The notes under the pieces: generated by a model
Database searches by the model: none
What the model saw: only the letters and a program-made list of their open reading frames with translations
Told to the model about the DNA's origin: nothing
NCBI GenBank assembly: GCA_028753945.1
Contig: JAPNXP010000007.1
Coordinates: 1-64,000 of the forward strand
DNA length: 64,000 nt
Direction: 5' to 3'
Source of the DNA: Hexactinellida sp. DTS-2022
Taxonomy: Eukaryota > Porifera > Hexactinellida
Shown here: in pieces, positions 22,101 to 32,800 of the stretch
How the letters are laid out: every line of letters starts with the position of its first letter
Position numbering within the stretch: position 1 is the stretch's first letter
Made by a program: the position numbers and the translations under genes

Positions 22101-24302
22101 GATACGATAGAGAGCGGGGATCTTCCCGCGGAGTCCTCAGCTCTGACGTCAGCGCCCGCCTCGATAAGGATGCGCGCGCACTCCGCTCTCCCCGTAAGCA
22201 GGGCCTCGTGCAGGGGCGTCACTACCGTATAGTCATAAAGTAACTGGCATAGGCATAGGCATAGGCTACCGTATAGTCATAAAGTAACTGGCATAGGCAT
22301 AGGCATAGGCTACCGTATAGTCATAAAGTAACTGGCATAGGCATAGGCATAGGCTACCGTATAGTCATAAAGTAATAGGTATAGGCATAGGCATAGGCTA
22401 CCGTATAGTCACAAAGTAATAGGCATAGGCATAGGCTACCGTATAGTCATAAAGTAACTGGCATAGGCATAGGCATAGGCTACCGTATAGTCATAAAGTA
22501 ACTGGTATAGGCATAGGCATAGGCTACCCTATAGTCACAAAGTAATAAGTATAGGCATAGGCATAGGCTACCGTATAGGTCATAAAGTGCTACATAACTG
22601 GAATAGGAACTAACCTAAGTGGAATAGGAACTAACCTAACTTCTCGTCCGGAAAGGAATGTGTAGTTCCGGTATGATCGTACCCTAGCAACAGACTGACG
22701 GTGCTGGCATGTCCCAAGCTAGCTGCGAAGTGCAAGGGGATCCCTTTGTCCTCAGTGGTCCAACGAATAATCTCAGTTCCCAGTCTCTCCACGTAATACC
22801 TAACAACAGTCATTAGGATAAGAATTCCTATATTGTGGATGCCGGTTATAAGAACATAGTACATACTGCTTATAATGTTCTTATAACCGGCATTAATTAT
22901 ACAGGGTATATGTCAACCGTTTTCCAGTAGAATGTTCTTATATCCGGTATCTACTGACTGTAAAATAAGAATTCCTATTGTACCACTTGGTATCTACGTG
23001 TGTGGGATGTAGCTACCTTATGATGACGTCATGTCCGGCCTGTGCGGCCGCGTGGAGGGCGGACATCCCGTCTGCGCACAGCGCGCGCGGATCGGCGCTC
23101 AGCTCCTCCAGCAGGAAGCGCACGCACTCGAGGCGGCCCTCCTGCGCGGCGAAGTAAGCGACCGGGGTCCCCTCGGTGTCGCGGGCCTCCGCCCACCCGT
23201 TGAAGCGGTTCGCGGAGGCGAGCAGCGTCCGCAGGATCTCCAGCTGTCCGGCCGAGGCAGCCAGGTGTGCGGGCGTAACCCGACCCGTCTCCATCAGCTA
23301 GAGGGGGGGTTAGTTAAGGCCTCGGAAAATACAATTTTCAAAATACCACTGTATATTGCTATTATTCAAAGCAAAGTTTGACTCTCTAGCTCAAATACAC
23401 TCCAAGTTACAGTCAGATATTTGAATCTGGAACTGAAACTCTGTTACGACTATAAGGGAGCTATTATAGGGGGCATAGGAACTCACGGGGGACAGAAAGC
23501 TCTTGTACTCCATGACTATCCAGTTAACGACGGGCTGGTGTCCCTTTAGCGCGGCCAGATGCAGTGCGGTCAGCTGATTGGAGTCCGGCGCTAGGAGGAG
23601 GCGGGCCCGCTCCTCGGGACTCTCGGGCGCCGCGTGTCTCGCCAGCAGCTGCAGCGCCCCCGCGTGCCCCCGAGCCGCCGCCACGTGCAGGGGCGTCTCT
23701 CCCGCGGCCGCGCGGTCACTCACGGACAGACCTACACACGGATGATAACCACAGACGGACAGGAAGGGAAAATTTTCTAAAATTAGTACATTTGTATGGA
23801 GAGCATGTACTTCCAGGGTTTATATTTCCCCAAGTATTTGGTAATTATTAATGAAACCTTCAGTGAATACTCTAATAATATAGAGCTTGCTAAATATGTA
23901 AGAAAATAAATTGAACTTTTATTCATGCAAATTGGTAGTCGAGCCTTATGAACTAGTGCGAAATTATATTAGATGGTATAATGGGTAGTTCCTATGTTAT
24001 TATTCCAATACAATTAGAACACTATAACCATATAATCTACAAGTCTAAGAGCCTTACGGGAACTCACCGGTGTTCTCCAGGAGCCACTGCAGACACTCGC
24101 GGCGCCCCTCCCGGGCGGCCACGTGTAGCGGCGTGGCGCCCAGCCGGTCGCGCATGCGGATCTTGCGCAGGTCCAGGACGCCGGCCAGGGTCCGGAGGAA
24201 GGCCGTGTCCCCGCGGGCCGCCGCCCGGTGGAGCGGGTGGCTCCGGTTCGCGTAGCCGGGGAACTCCCGCAGCTGCAGCACGCTCTGTCGCTCCAACGAC
24301 AT
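19158..24302 (-). CDS. Espin-like ankyrin-repeat protein with disordered repeat tail
   Basis: Six exons join in phase: 24302-24068, 23731-23487, 23297-23017, 22799-22636, 22221-22051, 21985-19158, giving 1307 aa. Residues about 20-360 form roughly nine ankyrin repeats whose order and wording follow espin: HLAALKGHQPVVNWI, a FAAQEGRLECVRFLLEE segment, DGMSALHAAAQAGHD, IPLHFAASLGHASTVSLLL and TPLHEALLTGRAECARILI. Espins are actin-bundling proteins of microvilli and stereocilia. The last exon (942 codons) is low-complexity, Pro/Ser-rich, with about 25 copies of a heptad SADRPL(L/V) near residues 886-1060, then a basic VPSWEEAREYLRRVTARQRG segment that might be the actin-binding module. I do not recognise a certain WH2 motif, so actin binding is inference. 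The donor of exon 4 was chosen (GAG AAG TTA G|gttag) because it alone keeps frame. Confidence 0.85.
19895..20425 (-). repeat. Coding 21-bp minisatellite in espin-like gene
   Basis: A 21-bp unit (CTGTCAGCTGATACCAGAGGT type on the plus strand) repeats about 25 times and encodes seven-residue units of the SADRPLV / TADRPLL kind. Because 21 is a multiple of three, the opposite strand is also open (19867-20439), which is an artefact. Longer blocks recur (VS-VS-VI-LL-LL pattern), indicating block duplication. Confidence 0.95.
22222..22610. repeat. Intronic tandem repeat touching a 3' splice site
   Basis: About eight units of 42-60 bp, each with ACCGTATAGTCATAAAGTAA followed by two or three GGCATA steps. 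The copy next to exon 5 of the espin-like gene includes its acceptor (CTATACGGTAG on the minus strand), so each unit carries a potential acceptor. Confidence 0.9.
22836..22968. mobile_element. TTATAACCGG-family short repeat
   Basis: Begins GGATGCCGGTTATAAGAAC and ends in TTATATCCGGTATCTACTGA, imperfectly inverted; body includes TACAGGGTATATGTCAACCG. It lies in an intron of the espin-like gene. Confidence 0.6.
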
Positions 24303-24641
24303 AACTAGTGCCTAATCCGGTTGCTATACTAGATACACCGGTTATAAGGACACCGTCGGAAACTGCTTATAATGTTCTTATAACTTATAAGCGACATAGA
24401 TAATATAGGGTATATGGCAACCGTTTTCCAGTAGAATGTTCTTATAACCGGCATCTACAGTATCCTTATATTAAAAAAACAACTTTTCGCAAAAAGTTTC
24501 TTCAGTTCAGTTCAGTTTGAGTATAAAATATCAAATCGCATGCGAAAAGTAGAATTTAAATTAATACTTCTAGATATCGCATAACTACCGTTGCTAGTTA
24601 TATATGGCATACCTAATCCCTCGCGCGATTGCTAGCTAGCT
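24303..24641. promoter_or_regulatory. Divergent promoter region, espin-like gene and GSS
   Basis: Only 339 bp separate the divergent start codons of the espin-like gene and GSS. Much of it (about 24322-24472) is a TTATAACCGG-family repeat ending in CATCTACAGTA. A run of A at 24474-24500 and AT-rich sequence follow. If transcription starts in this gap, the repeat has been incorporated into a shared promoter. Confidence 0.5.
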
Positions 24642-27152
24642 ATGGCGGACCCTGCCCTGTTTCCGGACGGGCCTGAGGGCCTGTACCGCGTGGGCCACGC
24701 AATCCTGGCGCGGGAGGGCGTGCTCCTCTCCGACAGCGCCGCGCCCCCTGGGGACACCCAGCGGCAGATGCCCAGCACCCTGCTCCCCTCCCCCCTGCCC
24801 CGCCCCCTCTACCGGAGCCTGCTGGCCGCACAGCCCGCGCTTAACCGGCTGTACTGCCGCGTGTCACGAGAGGAGGCGTTCCTGGAGGAGACCCTGGGGC
24901 CCGCGCTGGGGGACGCGTTCACGCGGCGGCTCTGGGAGCTCTGCCAGCGGACACAGGCAGCCAGACGGGACCGGGCAACTGTAGGTAATAGCCGGAGCCA
25001 CAGGCCAGTAGTAGGCATAAGACCGGAGTACGGCAAATTCATAAGACTATAGCAAATATGTGCAAGATTTTTCTAAGATGCCAAAATTTCTAAGATTTAT
25101 AAGATGCCAATTTTCCTAAGATGATCAAAAAAGAAAAAGTTCCATAAAAAAATTGCAAACATTTGGTTTATAAGATGTTCAAAGGAAGTTGCTTGTTGCA
25201 TAGGAGCCGTATGGACATGTCTAATCTTGTGTTAGCCTCTATAGTCTATAGGCTGTCTGCTTATTAGTGTGTGTGTGTAGGAATACTTCGGAGCGACTAC
25301 ATGCAGTCCGGAGAGGGCATGAAGCAGGTCGAGGTGAATACCATCTCCGTTTCCCTGGCAACCATAAGTCAGAGAGTGCAGGCAGCGCACAGAGACACGG
25401 CGGCCATATTCAACAGGTTACACAGGATATATACAGGAGCGCGCCATACACCTAGAGGCGTATAAATTGGGATATGTTTGCGTTTAGGAGCGCGAAAACG
25501 GCCTAATGTCCCCATAGAGTAGTACAAAACTAACTTTAGGCGTACAACTACAAACTAATATACTCTAGTGCCCTTAGGACTTAGGAGTGTTCAATACTCC
25601 CGTGTAATACCCTGGTCCCCTGGCTAATGTGATTACAGGTCTGCCGTAGGTCCCCCCGCCCCCCGGACAACGACGCCGCGGACCGAACAGCTGAGCTGCT
25701 GGCGCTGGCGCGCGGCGAGTACCAGCGGGCGGTGCCGGACGCGGAGTCCCCAGCTGTCCTCGTTATCGCGAATTCCGCAGAATCTAATCTGTACGACCAG
25801 TACTACCTGCGCATAAAGCTGGTGACGTCACACCGGGTGCCCACCCTCTGGCGGACCTTGCCCGAGCTGGCGGGGGCCCTCAGCCTGCGGGGGGGCCGCG
25901 TGTTCATAGGAGGAACAGAGGTACAGTGTGCCCCCGCCCCCCTGCCGTGTGTGAGCATGTGTGTAGGTGTGCGTGTGCTACTACAGAACCGGGTACGACC
26001 CGTCGCACTACTCGGACCAGGGATGGGAGACGCGGGCGCTGCTGGAAGGCAGCAAGGCGCTGCAGATTCCTGACGTAGCCATGCAGCTGTGCGGCACGAA
26101 GAGAATGCAGCAGCGGCTGACGGACCCCGCGGTTATTGACCGGTTCCTGTGGGACGCGAGTGCCGCGGAGCGGGCGGCCCTGCTAAAGCTGTTCGCCGAG
26201 CAGTTCTCGCTTGCGGCCTCTGGGGAGGGGGACCGCGCGGCCCAGCTGGGGGTCAGCTGTCCGGACGCGTGGGTGCTGAAGCCGCAGCGAGAGGGCGGCG
26301 GGAACAACTACTTCGGACAGGCCATGGTGGACAAGCTGAGGCGAGTGCTGTACATGGTCCGACTGTACTGACTACAGTGTATTGTACAGACATTCGTAAG
26401 CCATTTGTTTATCCAAGCGCGAGACGCTCCTTCTGGAGTATGAATTTATGGAAATATTTTATTAGGAGCGCGAAAATTTGGAACTTATCCTATACCGCAA
26501 CATTAATTTTTGATTTAGACAAATTGCATCAGAACAGGATTAGGAGCGTATTTACAAATGCCTGTACAATACAATGCCTGTATACTACAAATGCCTGTAC
26601 AATACAATGCCTGTACTATACAATGCCTATACAATACAATGCCTGTACATTACAAATGCCTGTACAATACAATGCCTGTACAATACAATGCCTGTACAAT
26701 ACAATGCCTGTATACTACAAATGCCTGTACAATACAATGCCTGTACATTACAATGCCTGTACTATACAATGCCTGTACATTACAAATGCCTGTACAATAC
26801 AATGCCTGTACATTACAAATGCCTGTACATTACAAATGCCTGTACAATACAATGCCTGTATTCTAGGAGCCTGGAGGGTCGAGAGGAGCGGGGCGCGTAC
26901 ATTCTAATGGAGCGCCTGCGCCCGCCCGCTACGCGCAACTACCTGCTGTCCCCCCGACAGAATACGGACAAACTCCAGCTGATCGACACGCTCCAGGAGG
27001 TGGGCATATACGGGTTCTTCATAGCAACCGGAGAGGCGCAATGGCATGACGTTACCGCGGGGTACCTGTTGCGCTCCAAGGACGCCCGGACGGAGGACGG
27101 GGGCGTGGGGGCGGGGCGGGCATACATGGACTCGCTAGACCTAGTGGACTAA
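24642..27152 (+). CDS. GSS: Glutathione synthetase
   Basis: ATP-dependent ligation of gamma-glutamylcysteine and glycine. Five exons: 24642-24984, 25281-25416, 25650-25920, 25967-26340, 26867-27152, predicting 469 aa (human 474). Family segments in order: LRSDYMQSG, VEVNTIS, the NLYDQYYL helix, FIGGTEVCVCYYRTGYDP, DVAMQLCGTKRMQQ, VLKPQREGGGNNYFG (ATP-grasp glycine-rich loop), AYILMERL and the Ala/Gly-rich EDGGVGAGRA near the end. Exon 3 uses the internal acceptor at 25649; an upstream AG gives a wrong frame. Exon 4 appears to end at a GC donor (AG|GCGAGT), giving exactly the family spacing between NNYFG and YILME; an alternative GT donor eight bases on would add three residues. The fourth intron is packed with tandem repeats. 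Confidence 0.96.
25433..25500 (+). repeat. Short dispersed repeat, inverted relative to 53432-53500
   Basis: Shares AGGAGCGCGCCATAC, AGAGGCGTATAAATTGGGAT and TGCGTTTAGGA with the reverse complement of 53432-53500. Sits in GSS intron 2. Too short to classify. Confidence 0.6.
26403..26866 (+). mobile_element. Family 1 dispersed repeat with expanded 16-17-bp tail
   Basis: 26403-26575 matches the hairpin-start family (CGCGAGACGCTCC, AGGAGCGCGAAAATTTGGAA, GATTAGGAGCGTATTTACAA). Its tail motif TGCCTGTACAATACAA is then amplified in tandem about 18 times up to the 3' splice site of GSS exon 5. Confidence 0.85.
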
Positions 27153-27269
27153 CCTTATTATGCAGACATCATTTATAATTGAATAGTACAAACAGATAAA
27201 CAGGTATACTTATAAAAGCTATGAATTGAACTGTAAGTGAAGGGAAGGGAAGGGGACTCATTATATGGA

Positions 27270-29745
27270 TCAGGGCGTGTAGTGATTGCGGCAGAATTCG
27301 CATATCCGGTCGCAGGCCTCCTGCATCTTCTCGCGCTCCTCGACCGTCACGAGCCGGATCGCCGTCTCCACCTCGAAGCACTAGACACATATAATAACAC
27401 AAATAAACAACAACAACCAAGGTTCATACAGGCGGGAAAATTTTAAATAAACTATCGAAAGCAAAATTTGATAGCAAAACCAAACAACAACAACAACAAC
27501 ACTTACAGATCCGGGCAGGAGCTTGACTGAGGTCTCCTTGCAGAGAAGTTGCACGAATGCCGCGAGGTTAGGCGCGGAAGGAAACTTTGAGAACTCCACC
27601 TCTACCATGATGTACATCGCTCCCTATAAGCATACAGACTCATATATAGACACTATAGACATACACGTATACAGTATACTCCGCTTAATAGAGCCACCGG
27701 TTAATCGGATAAAAATTTGACAGGATTTATAGGACAGAATTACATTTTCGGTCAATAGATTTCTCCGCTTAACGAGGTGACTCTATTAAGCGCAGTAGAC
27801 TGTACATACAGACAGACTATATACAGGAACAGCTGTATGTACCTGTGGCTTAATGGGCGTGAGGCCGGGTGCCCGCTTAAGCGCGGCGTAGCAGGCTAGC
27901 GCAGTGGTCTCTATGTGTCGCATGACGTCATCGTGCCAGCTCTGCGGCACCTCCAGTATCCTGGGGAGGGCGGCCTGCACGAGTGAGCAGGGCCCCAGCA
28001 CGAGAGTGGCCAGCTTGTCTAGACTGGTGTACACGCTGTCTGACAGGACGCTCTGCTTGTTGTGCACCAGTACCCACCCCAGGCGCCAGCCGGGCACCAG
28101 CCAGCGCTTGGCCAGGGAGCCGCAGGCCAGGACAGGGACGGAGCGGGAGAGGGCGCCCAGAGAGTGGAAGCTGTGGCCGCTAAACGTCATGCCCGCGTAG
28201 ACCTCGTCAGCGACAATGGGCAGGCGGTGCTTCTCTGCTATCTACAGGGGATCTACAGCGTAGACCTCGTCAGCGACAATGGGCAGGCGGTGCTTCTCTG
28301 CTATCTACAGGGGTTCTTATAACCGGTGTTCTTATACAGGGTATATGGCAACCGTATTCAGTAGAATGTTCTTATAACCGGTGTTCTTATACAGGCTATA
28401 TGGCAACCGGTTTCAGTAGAATGCTCTTATAACCGGTGTTCTTATACAGGGTATATGGCAACCGTATTCAGTAGAATGTTCTTATAACCGGTGTTCTTAT
28501 ATCCGAAATCTACTGTAATAAAATTAAGTATTATAGGCGCGTGTGAGCGAGCTCAACCTTAATCTATGCGGCAGATAATTTTCCTGTATGAAAGCCTGTT
28601 AACAATCGTACAGTTAGTTGATGCAAGACAGTTAGTTGCCCCCCTATAAAATAGGAATATACACTGTGTGAGTGTACCTACCGCTAGTATGTCCGTGAGG
28701 TGCTGCCGTGAGTACACAGCTCCGCAGGGGTTGGATGGGTTGTTAACAAGTATGGCTCCGGTGCGTGCGTCTATCTTGCTCTCGAGGTCCCCTAGGTCCG
28801 CTTCATAGCTCCTGGCCGGGTCCAGACGGTACTGCCGCGCCTCCACGGAGAGGGAGGCACATATGGTGCTGTACAGGCCGAACCCGGGACACGGCGTTAG
28901 CACGTTCTGACCAGCAGACAGCAGCGCCCGCAGGGAGAAGTGAATAGCCTCTGAACAAACAGGTTATAGTCAGTAGAACCTGTATAACGGGACTTAACTG
29001 TATACAGTATAATCTGTCCCTATAATAGCTATGAATCGCCTCTGAACAAACAGGTTATAGTCAGTAGAACCTGTATAACGGGACTTAACTATCTACAGTA
29101 TAATCTGTCCCTACAATAGCTATGAATCGCCTCTGAAACACAACAAGTTATAGTCAGTAGAACCTGTATAACGGGACTTAAATAGGCTAGACCCCAATTA
29201 ACTTCCCATATAACAATCAACTTGTGTATATCGGGTTATCAACAGTGGACTGTATATACAGTGGATCCCAGTTATAAGAACATCGTCGGGAACTTCATAT
29301 ATTATAACTGGCATAAAGTATATAGGGTATATGCCAACCGTTTTCCACCAGAATGTTCTTATACCCGGTATTCTTATATCCGGCATCTACTGTATCAGAT
29401 ATGCAAGCTACCTGAGCATCCGTTGGTGAGGAACACGTCCTCAGCTGACAGCGGTCCCTCCGGAGATGAGTGCTTATCCGCGAGGGCCTGTCTGGCCTCT
29501 AGGGACCCCCGGGCGGTCTTGTACCCGTTGTCCCTCCCCGCCAGGACCGCGTCCGCCACTGCCCGAGGCACGTCCGGGTGGGGCGGCAGGGCCCCACATA
29601 CGGTAGGGTCCCCCAGGGTGAGCTCGATGAGCTCCTTGTCCGGACAGAGCTCGAACTTGAGGCGCTCCACGACCTCCCTTATCCGGTTGCGGATCTGTAA
29701 GAGCTCCGGACGAGCCTCTATAAGCCACTTGGACGTAGCTACCAT
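27270..29745 (-). CDS. TAT: Tyrosine aminotransferase
   Basis: PLP enzyme converting tyrosine and 2-oxoglutarate to 4-hydroxyphenylpyruvate and glutamate. Five exons in phase: 29745-29412, 28950-28682, 28241-27843, 27623-27507, 27380-27270, predicting 409 aa. Marks: LTLGDPTVCGALPP, NGYKTARGSLEAR, TNGCSEAI, CPGFGLYSTI, VNNPSNPCGAVYS, IVADEVYAGM and CGSLAKRWLVPGWRLGW with the PLP Lys at about residue 246, then GAMYIMVE and the C-terminal CEFCRNHY. It lacks the N-terminal extension of vertebrate TAT (454 aa), as invertebrate enzymes often do. The acceptors of exons 2 and 3 both lie in tandemly duplicated sequence; for exon 3 only the proximal acceptor gives an open frame. The short last exon fits the family C-terminus well. 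Confidence 0.95.
27670..27804. mobile_element. TIR element, CCGCTTAATAGAG family
   Basis: Inverted ends CTCCGCTTAATAGAGCCACC and GGTGACTCTATTAAGCGC, bounded by TACAGT and ACTGTA. A second copy is at 36824-36915. CAGT...ACTG ends next to TA resemble pogo/Tigger-type non-autonomous elements. Lies in a TAT intron. Confidence 0.75.
28195..28313. repeat. 63-bp tandem duplication over the 3' splice site of TAT exon 3
   Basis: About 56 bp from GCGTAGACCTCG to CTATCTACAGGGG occur twice with a 63-bp offset. On the minus strand each copy holds CCCCTGTAG followed by ATAGCAGAGAAG, i.e. the acceptor and the first codons of the exon. Using the distal copy gives an in-frame TAG. Confidence 0.92.
28311..28505. 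mobile_element. TTATAACCGG-family repeats, nested or tandem copies
   Basis: Three successive GTTCTTATACAGG...TATATGGCAACCG...CAGTAGAATG blocks, the last running into ATATCCGAAATCTACTGTA. They fill the TAT intron upstream of exon 3. Confidence 0.7.
28945..29180. repeat. 90-bp tandem repeat over the 3' splice site of TAT exon 2
   Basis: Two full units and one partial unit starting GCCTCTGAACAAACAGG, each with CAGTAGAACCTGTATAACGG. The first unit begins inside exon 2, so acceptor plus about ten exonic bases are copied into the intron. Confidence 0.9.
29262..29396. mobile_element. TTATAACCGG-family TIR element, well-preserved copy
   Basis: Ends TACAGTGGATCCCAGTTATA and TATATCCGGCATCTACTGTA are roughly inverted and share the TACAGT start. 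Internal GGGTATATGCCAACCG matches other copies. Sits in TAT intron 1. Confidence 0.65.
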
Positions 29746-29886
29746 TCTGGGAATAGGAATGTGTCAGGGGACAGCTGTACACGGGGGATATTTATAAATA
29801 AATTCATGTCAGATATAAAAACACCAAAATAAAAATAGTAGCTATGAAGTACAAAATGTTACAACTTCTGAGCTTTGTACAGAGGG

Positions 29887-32800
29887 TCAGCTGTCCGGCC
29901 GCCGCGCCCGGAACAGCGCCGGGCTGGGGACCAGGGACCGGGGCTGTCGCAGGCCGCTGGGGGCTATAAGGGGGAGGGGTATAAATAGAGAGGGTATAAA
30001 TAGGGTAAATAGGTACAGGAGAAACCGGGGTTTCTAACCAATTCTTTGTATGGAAATAAGGTAAAAATAAACCGATTGAAAATAAAACAAAATTGAATTT
30101 TCTTACACATTTAGAATAAATAGTTAGTTAGGATAAAGGATAATTTAGAAAAAACCCAGTGTTATAAAAAACCGGTTTCTACTGTACTATAAATAGAACA
30201 TAAGAGGGTACCTTGTGGGGCCCGGATTCCGCCGAGGGGGCGGGCTAGTCCGGGGGGTCGGATCCCCGGGGGCCCGATCTGGGGAGGCGTGGCTACGCGG
30301 GAGAACTGAGGTACCTAAGGGATTGTAATAATAGCGTTAGTAGCAAAGCTGTTAATTGCTTAGAAATATGCTGTAAGAAATGCAATATATGAGTTAAGAG
30401 AGAGCTTATTCTATAAATAGACTAACGCGTTGCTCTGGGATTTCTCTCCTCAGCTGTCTCTCCCGGTCGGGGGTCGTAGAGGGGGCATACACAGGTTCCT
30501 ATAAATAGCAGAGGGCATTCATGTAGCGATTCAAACGGACAGTATTATAAGGATTTGATAAGTGGAAATTAAGGTAAAATTAGAGTTAGAAGCTTCAATT
30601 TTTTGCATAAAAATAATATTTTTAAACATATTTTTTGTGTAATAAGTTCTTGCAAAACTTATCACATATCTATGGCATATGATATAAACTCTACTGTGCT
30701 ATAACCCTAGCAACGGACTTCATTGGAATGCATCCCGTCTGAGGAGGGGGGGCGCCTGGGGGCCCGCTGGTAGCCGGGACTCATGCGCTCCAGGGGGCTC
30801 TCCGTCCGCCCCCCGGACAGCTTCGGGGAGGGGGTCTCTCTCGAGGGGGGCACAGGACTCGCGGCTGCCTAGATACGAGAGGAGCTTAAGGAATGCCGCA
30901 TTATAAGCCATTACCCGCCGGCCGAATATAACAACTATCAGTAGTTTAATGTACAAAACTAATCTCAATCAAACATAGTATGTGGGCGAAACGAGCATCC
31001 CGCGGAGGTCTGCCAGCTGTGCGTCCGAGAAGGCCCCTCTGTGCGCCTCCCACTGATCCCAGTGCGTCCGCTTGAACTCCGAGAGCACGCGCTTCGCAGA
31101 GGTGCCCATAGGCGGCGGGGCCTGCAGGAACGCCCCCACGAGCATCAGCACTTCCGGGAGGAAGGAGGGGATCGAGTAGGGGTACGCGAGTGCCACGGCC
31201 CCCAGTCCGAGCAGGCCCGAGTGTCGCCTAGCCAGGAGCCCGGCCTCGGGGCGCTTCCGGTCCCGGCGGCCCTGCGGCGGGGGCCCCAGCTGTTCCGTGA
31301 ATATTCGCAGGAGCGCGGCCACCTCCTCGCGGCAGTAGAAACCGCAGCGCACCAGCCCCGAGAGAGACTCGGCGGTCTGGTCGCGCACCTCTACGCGCTC
31401 GTCGGCCAGCAGCGCGAGTAGCACGGCGCGCACCGCCGCCACGACCGGCGGCCCGTGGGAGAGGACCGTGAAGAGGTTCCCAAAGGTGAGCACCTGGAAG
31501 AGACAGAGCTTCCCCAGCTTGAGCTGCCAGTTCTCCTCAGCTGGCATCTTCTCGAAGACGGATATCAGAATGGGGACCGCGGGGCGGGGGATCTCCAGCA
31601 GAGACAGAGAGTGCGCTAGCGAGTCGAGCAGGTGCGTCAGCTCGTCCTCCTCTATCGCATTCCTATGCGTCAGAACCGTCTCCCCGAGGAGCAGCAGCTC
31701 GGGCGCGAATCTGAGCAGCTTAGCGGTCCGCGTTAGAAATTCCGCGACGACCTTAATGCCGCAGATGGCTTGCATGCGCTCAGCGGGGGGGAGAGAGTCC
31801 AGCTTGGTGTCGGGGGGCAGCGCCAACACCTCCAGGCGCGACAGGAACCCCTGTCTCGAGGGGGAGAACAGCGGCGCCGAGAGGGGGCCCTCCTCCGAGA
31901 AGACCGTCACCAGGAAGCGGGCTATGCGGGAGCGCATCATCTGGAAGGGGCTGGCCATGTGCGGCCGGAGGGTGCCTAGGAGCGCGTGCTTGACGCCCGG
32001 GACCCGCCAGGAGCCGTAGAACACCGCGCAGTCGCAGAGCAGCAGTCGCATCGCGTTTGTGAAACAGGAGTCCGCCGGGTCCATGAGCCCGGCCGTCAGC
32101 CCGCGCCAGAGCCACAGGAAGCGCCGCGGGTCCCGCTTGAAGAGGATCCGACTCAGGAAGGTGGCCCAGTTCTGCGAGGTCTCCTTGCTGATGTGCCGCA
32201 CGCCCTGGAAGAAGGCCGCGGAGAGGGTGCCCTCCAGCAGCGACAGGGGCCCCCATCGCCAGTGCTTGGAGCCCATCAACAGTCCGGCCGCCAGCTCGAG
32301 CCCCAGGCGCTGTTCCGTCTCCTGCTCTGACGTCAGCAGCGGCTCCAGACGAGCTATGAATAGCGACAGGGGCCCCGCCCCGTAGTTCTTCCCCAGCGCC
32401 TTGAACAGCTCCTCTACATGAATCCTAAACTCCTCCGCATTCTTGCGCTCCTCCAGCGACAGGAATGACGTCAGAGCGCTAGCGTTATCAGCGTCTGAGA
32501 ACCAGCTGACTATTGCCCTGTCCTCTGCGTCCAGCTCTGTGTGGACCGCCTGGTCGCTGGCCGGCGCGAACACCTCCAGGTCCCGGGGCCAGGGCCGCGC
32601 GTACCCCACGTACATCTTGTCCACAAACGTAACTGCGTTCCACTCAGTCTCGTCCATGGGCTCCTTAGACAAGTCTGTCTCCAGGATGCACAGCCACTTG
32701 TTCTCCTCGCACTCCCCGAATTCCAGTTTGCCGCTGGCGTCGCTAGTCTGCAGCGTTAGTGCGGACACGCGGCTGGCCAGCTGTTCGATGGAGAGGAGCT

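Noticed and set aside
26149..26907. 252-aa frame with TNACTIQCLY-type repeats
   Set aside because: Runs through the wrong frame of GSS exon 4, a dispersed repeat and its tandem tail; GSS explains the coding signal.
30707..30718. TAG at 30707 as the end of the unknown minus-strand gene
   Set aside because: A GT donor at 30718 followed by three more in-phase open exons to 29887 gives a longer consistent model; kept only as an alternative.
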